Assembly (NCBI GenBank): GCA_964520905.1
Contig: CAZFQL010000003.1
Coordinates: forward strand, 124,001 to 188,000
From: JAGVIE01 sp964520905
GTDB lineage: Bacteria > Bacteroidota > Ignavibacteria > UBA10030 > SZUA-254
DNA: 64,000 nucleotides
Direction: 5' to 3'
Each line of letters starts with the position of its first letter. Position 1 is the stretch's first letter. This document shows positions 61,223-64,000 of this stretch, piece after piece. The notes under the pieces were generated by a model. The model searched no databases and was not told where the DNA came from. It was given only the letters and a program-made list of their open reading frames with translations. The position numbers were made by a program, and so were the translations under genes.

Positions 61223-64000
61223 ATGAAGAGTGTTGTAAATATTGTTTTTGTTGGCACGTATTGGCGGGTACGATCGAGTTTATTTCGTTCCCTTCTCATG
61301 CTATTTGCCGGGTTAATCCTTACTTCGACATTGAATGCCTCCGTTTCGCCGCATCCCCGCGTTGAGCAAATGGTGAAGGAAAAACAAATTACGATGCCGT
61401 ATTATCTTGCTCATCTACCTGAATTGCATACGCGAGGGATCAATTCACCGGAACGACTTCCTAAATTAGCTAAGCATAATAATGGTTTTTCAAGTTCGAG
61501 TACAGGGTTCAAAGCGCTTGCGATCTGCATCGACTTCACCGATAAACGCGCGTCGACATCAGCGGATCAATATGACACGCTGCTTTTCGGGACATTTAAA
61601 AGTTCTTTGAAAAATTATTATCGTGAGATTTCATACGGTATGCTCGATATCATCACGGTCGATATGCCGAGTACAATCGGATGGGAAAGCGCATCTCAAC
61701 AATATAGTTATTATGTCAACGAGCAAAATGGTTTCGGGACATATCCGCGCAATGCTCAGAAACTTACCGAAGAAGCGATCACTGCGGCTGATAGCATTGT
61801 TGATTTTTCACAATATGATAATGATGGTGATGGCTATGTTGATGCACTATATATCATACACGCGGGATCAGGTGGTGAATTCACCGGCAGCTCGAACGAT
61901 ATCTGGTCACATACATGGACAACTTCAACGCCGATCATATCAGATGGAGTCAAAGTTTTTGTTTATTCGATGGAACCTGAATACTGGCTATCACCGGGAG
62001 ATATGACGTGCGGTGTATTCGCACATGAAACCGGTCATGCGTTATTTGGACTTCCCGATCTTTATGATTTGAATGGAGATTCTCACGGTCTGGGCCGCTG
62101 GAGCTTGATGGCTTCCGGATGCTGGAATGGTTCGCTGGGAAACTCACCCGCACATCCCGATGCGTGGTCTCGCTGGAAGATGGGATTTGTAGATCCTATC
62201 ATTGTTACGTCGGAAATGTTTGATGCTCAGATTCCCGCAATTGAAGAAAGTTCAAAAGTATATCGTCTCTGGAGCAAAGATACAACAGGCACAGAATATT
62301 TTTTAGTTGAAAATCGTCAGAAAATCGGATTCGACAGCCAACTCAAAGGTGCCGGCTTATGTATTTATCACATAGATGAAATACGAGCAGGGAATAATAA
62401 TCAATGGTACCCAGGGTATACATCATTCGGACATTATGAAGTTGCAATGGAACAAGCCGATGGAAAATGTGAACTGGAGAAACGGTTAAGTTCAGGAGAT
62501 GCCGGTGATCCATATCCGGGGTTGTCGATAAATCGATCATTCGGCAGTTCAACTATACCGGCGAGTTTAGATTATATTGGAGCGCCCTCCAATGTTGCCG
62601 TAAATAATATAAGCAATTCCGGCAGATTAATGACTGCCACTTTCTTTGTCGATTCAATTTCTATTGATACAATTGCAGTGGATACCGCGCATTACATAAC
62701 TGTAGGAGTTTCAGCCCACGGATCGATTTCACCATCGGGAAAAATCAGTGTGCCGTCCGGCGGTTCACAAATTTTTACTATCACACCCGATACCGGATAT
62801 TATATATCGGATGTCCACGTTGATAGTGTCTCTATAGGTTCGGTTTCTGTATTCGAATTTTCCAATATAACATCGGATCACTCAATCAATGCAACTTTTT
62901 CAAGATTAACTTATCAGGTATTTGTAGAAACTGGAACCGGCGGGATAATAAATCCATCAGGTTTATCGTATGTTGCCCACGGTGATCAACAAACATTCAA
63001 CATTATACCAAATCTCGGATATATTCTCGACAGTTTGTACATCGATGGCATTCATGTCGGTACAACATCGAGTTATACGTTTTACAATGTTACGTCATCT
63101 CATCAAATCAAAGCGGGATTTGCACTTACGATTTATACGATTCAGGCGACTGCCGGCGGGAACGGAGATATTACTCCATCGGGAATAATAAATGTGTTTT
63201 ATGGCGAGAATCAAGCTTTCCGCATACAGCCGCAATCAGGATATAACATCGACAGCTTGTTTGTGGATGGAATTCATGCCGATTCGTTGACCGGTTATAC
63301 ATTTTCGAACGTAACAGGTAATTGTTCTATCCATGTGATTTTCAAACAACAGCTATATCCAATTCCCATACTGACGAAAATAGTAAATGGGAATGGTTAT
63401 CGAGGAGATTCAAAAGAAATTCTCATATTAGGATCCAACTTTATACAGGGAAAAACTTCCGTGATCGCGGGGGACGGGTTGAGCATTCTTTCACTCAGAT
63501 TTTCTACCGTAAGTTTAGAAAGTCTGTGGGCTAATATTACAATCGATTCGCACACAACACCCGGAACAAGAAATATTATTGTTTTAAATGATTACCCGGG
63601 TGGAGGGAGTTCGGCGAGTCAATCATTTACAATCTTAAATCGTCTGCCGGTAGCAGTAAAAATGGCAATGCCATCGAACAATGATACAATAATCAGTCAT
63701 GGTGCGGGCACTGTTGATTTCAGATGGAACCGCTCGATCGATTTGGATAAAGCCGATACTGTGAAATATTCCATTCATGTCTGGGGGAGTGATCTTGATA
63801 CGGCTGTTCTATCGTTAAGCGATACAAGCCGCAGCTTGAAAATATTGCCGCTTATTCGACCTGAAGAAAATTATTACTGGACCGTGACGGCTACGGATGG
63901 ATATGGTATCATCGTGCCTGCGGATACATTTAAATTCGTGGCGAGCATCGTGAACGCCATTCAAGAAACACGCTCAAATGTGGGGAAGAATTTTGAGTTA
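61223..64000 (+). CDS. M6-family secreted metalloprotease, 3' end outside window
   Basis: The frame is open from ATG 61223 to the last base (926 codons), so the gene continues downstream. A basic start and hydrophobic segment (about 19-37, 'SLLMLFAGLILTSTLNA') form a signal peptide. The peptidase M6 domain has the zinc motif 'HETGH' at 268-272 in 'HETGHALFGLPDLYD', 'GRWSLMASGCWNG', and an EF-hand-like 'DNDGDGYVD' near 199. Three InlB-type repeats (about 492-707) and IPT/Fn3-like domains follow. The visible end, 'SNVGKNFEL', resembles the linker before a T9SS sorting domain. Confidence 0.93.
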   Translation, partial: MKSVVNIVFVGTYWRVRSSLFRSLLMLFAGLILTSTLNASVSPHPRVEQMVKEKQITMPYYLAHLPELHTRGINSPERLPKLAKHNNGFSSSSTGFKALAICIDFTDKRASTSADQYDTLLFGTFKSSLKNYYREISYGMLDIITVDMPSTIGWESASQQYSYYVNEQNGFGTYPRNAQKLTEEAITAADSIVDFSQYDNDGDGYVDALYIIHAGSGGEFTGSSNDIWSHTWTTSTPIISDGVKVFVYSMEPEYWLSPGDMTCGVFAHETGHALFGLPDLYDLNGDSHGLGRWSLMASGCWNGSLGNSPAHPDAWSRWKMGFVDPIIVTSEMFDAQIPAIEESSKVYRLWSKDTTGTEYFLVENRQKIGFDSQLKGAGLCIYHIDEIRAGNNNQWYPGYTSFGHYEVAMEQADGKCELEKRLSSGDAGDPYPGLSINRSFGSSTIPASLDYIGAPSNVAVNNISNSGRLMTATFFVDSISIDTIAVDTAHYITVGVSAHGSISPSGKISVPSGGSQIFTITPDTGYYISDVHVDSVSIGSVSVFEFSNITSDHSINATFSRLTYQVFVETGTGGIINPSGLSYVAHGDQQTFNIIPNLGYILDSLYIDGIHVGTTSSYTFYNVTSSHQIKAGFALTIYTIQATAGGNGDITPSGIINVFYGENQAFRIQPQSGYNIDSLFVDGIHADSLTGYTFSNVTGNCSIHVIFKQQLYPIPILTKIVNGNGYRGDSKEILILGSNFIQGKTSVIAGDGLSILSLRFSTVSLESLWANITIDSHTTPGTRNIIVLNDYPGGGSSASQSFTILNRLPVAVKMAMPSNNDTIISHGAGTVDFRWNRSIDLDKADTVKYSIHVWGSDLDTAVLSLSDTSRSLKILPLIRPEENYYWTVTATDGYGIIVPADTFKFVASIVNAIQETRSNVGKNFEL

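Noticed and set aside
1..64000. tRNA, rRNA or riboswitch genes
   Set aside because: The intergenic gaps were scanned by eye for cloverleaf ends and T-loop motifs; none were convincing. A covariance-model search would be decisive.

Overview
The window looks like a chromosomal segment of an uncultured bacterium of the Fibrobacterota-Chlorobiota-Bacteroidota (FCB) group, most likely an Ignavibacteria-type lineage. The reasons are as follows. Secreted proteins end in the type IX secretion (T9SS) type A sorting signal with the 'NYPNPFNP' core. There is a complete Bacteroidota-style Bat (aerotolerance) operon. Some promoters fit the Bacteroidota TTG/TAnnTTTG pattern. Many short AT-rich interspersed repeats of the kind common in FCB metagenome genomes are present. 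The lineage is inferred; no rRNA gene is present to confirm it.

Layout. (1) 1-7520: an envelope and housekeeping stretch with a TPR protein (cut by the window edge), an outer-membrane barrel, panC, a GlmU N-terminal half, a small exported protein, a LytR_C-domain anchor protein, rsfS and argS. (2) 7564-8436: a minus-strand T9SS cargo protein. (3) 8754-17151: moxR, DUF58, a BatD-like protein, batA, batB, batC, batD and batE, closely packed with several start/stop overlaps. (4) 17356-35683: an exopolysaccharide/capsule locus with sugar-nucleotide enzymes, an SLBB export protein, Wzz, a Wzx flippase, a methyltransferase, a Wzy-like polymerase, four glycosyltransferases, a priming polyprenyl-phosphate sugar transferase, a Wzi-like barrel, a polyprenol-phosphate mannose synthase type enzyme, and an unusual GT2 enzyme fused to a degenerate priming-transferase domain. 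(5) 35658-40068: accA, a four-helix-bundle (S23-type) gene between repeat arrays, a thioesterase, a Trm112-like protein, nadC and a second flippase. (6) 40039-46014: an accessory, repeat-rich island with a DUF4143 ATPase bracketed by 34-bp direct repeats, a remnant of a flippase 3' end, a large protein with methylase-like, specificity-like and HEPN-like regions, and a YghO-like acetyltransferase. (7) 46015-48635: DUF1385, prfA and convergent tadA. (8) 48801-64000: three consecutive large exported proteins: a secreted PHP-domain protein with fibronectin-like repeats, a 2466-residue InlB-type repeat protein, and an M6-family metalloprotease that runs off the window end.

How it fits together. 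Regions 3 and 4 are cell-envelope systems. The Bat proteins are membrane VWA/TPR proteins linked to stress or oxygen tolerance. The polysaccharide locus has every step of a Wzx/Wzy pathway: activated sugar, priming, assembly, flipping, polymerisation, chain length, export and surface retention. Region 8 is a T9SS cargo cluster that relies on secretion genes elsewhere.

The best candidate for something undescribed is region 6. It contains a mobile-looking ATPase cassette and a 774-residue protein whose methylase motifs are degraded but which carries an R-x5-H HEPN-like motif, suggesting a nucleic-acid-sensing effector rather than a working methylase. Region 4 adds the GT2/pseudo-transferase fusion. 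No tRNA, rRNA, CRISPR array or transposase was seen.
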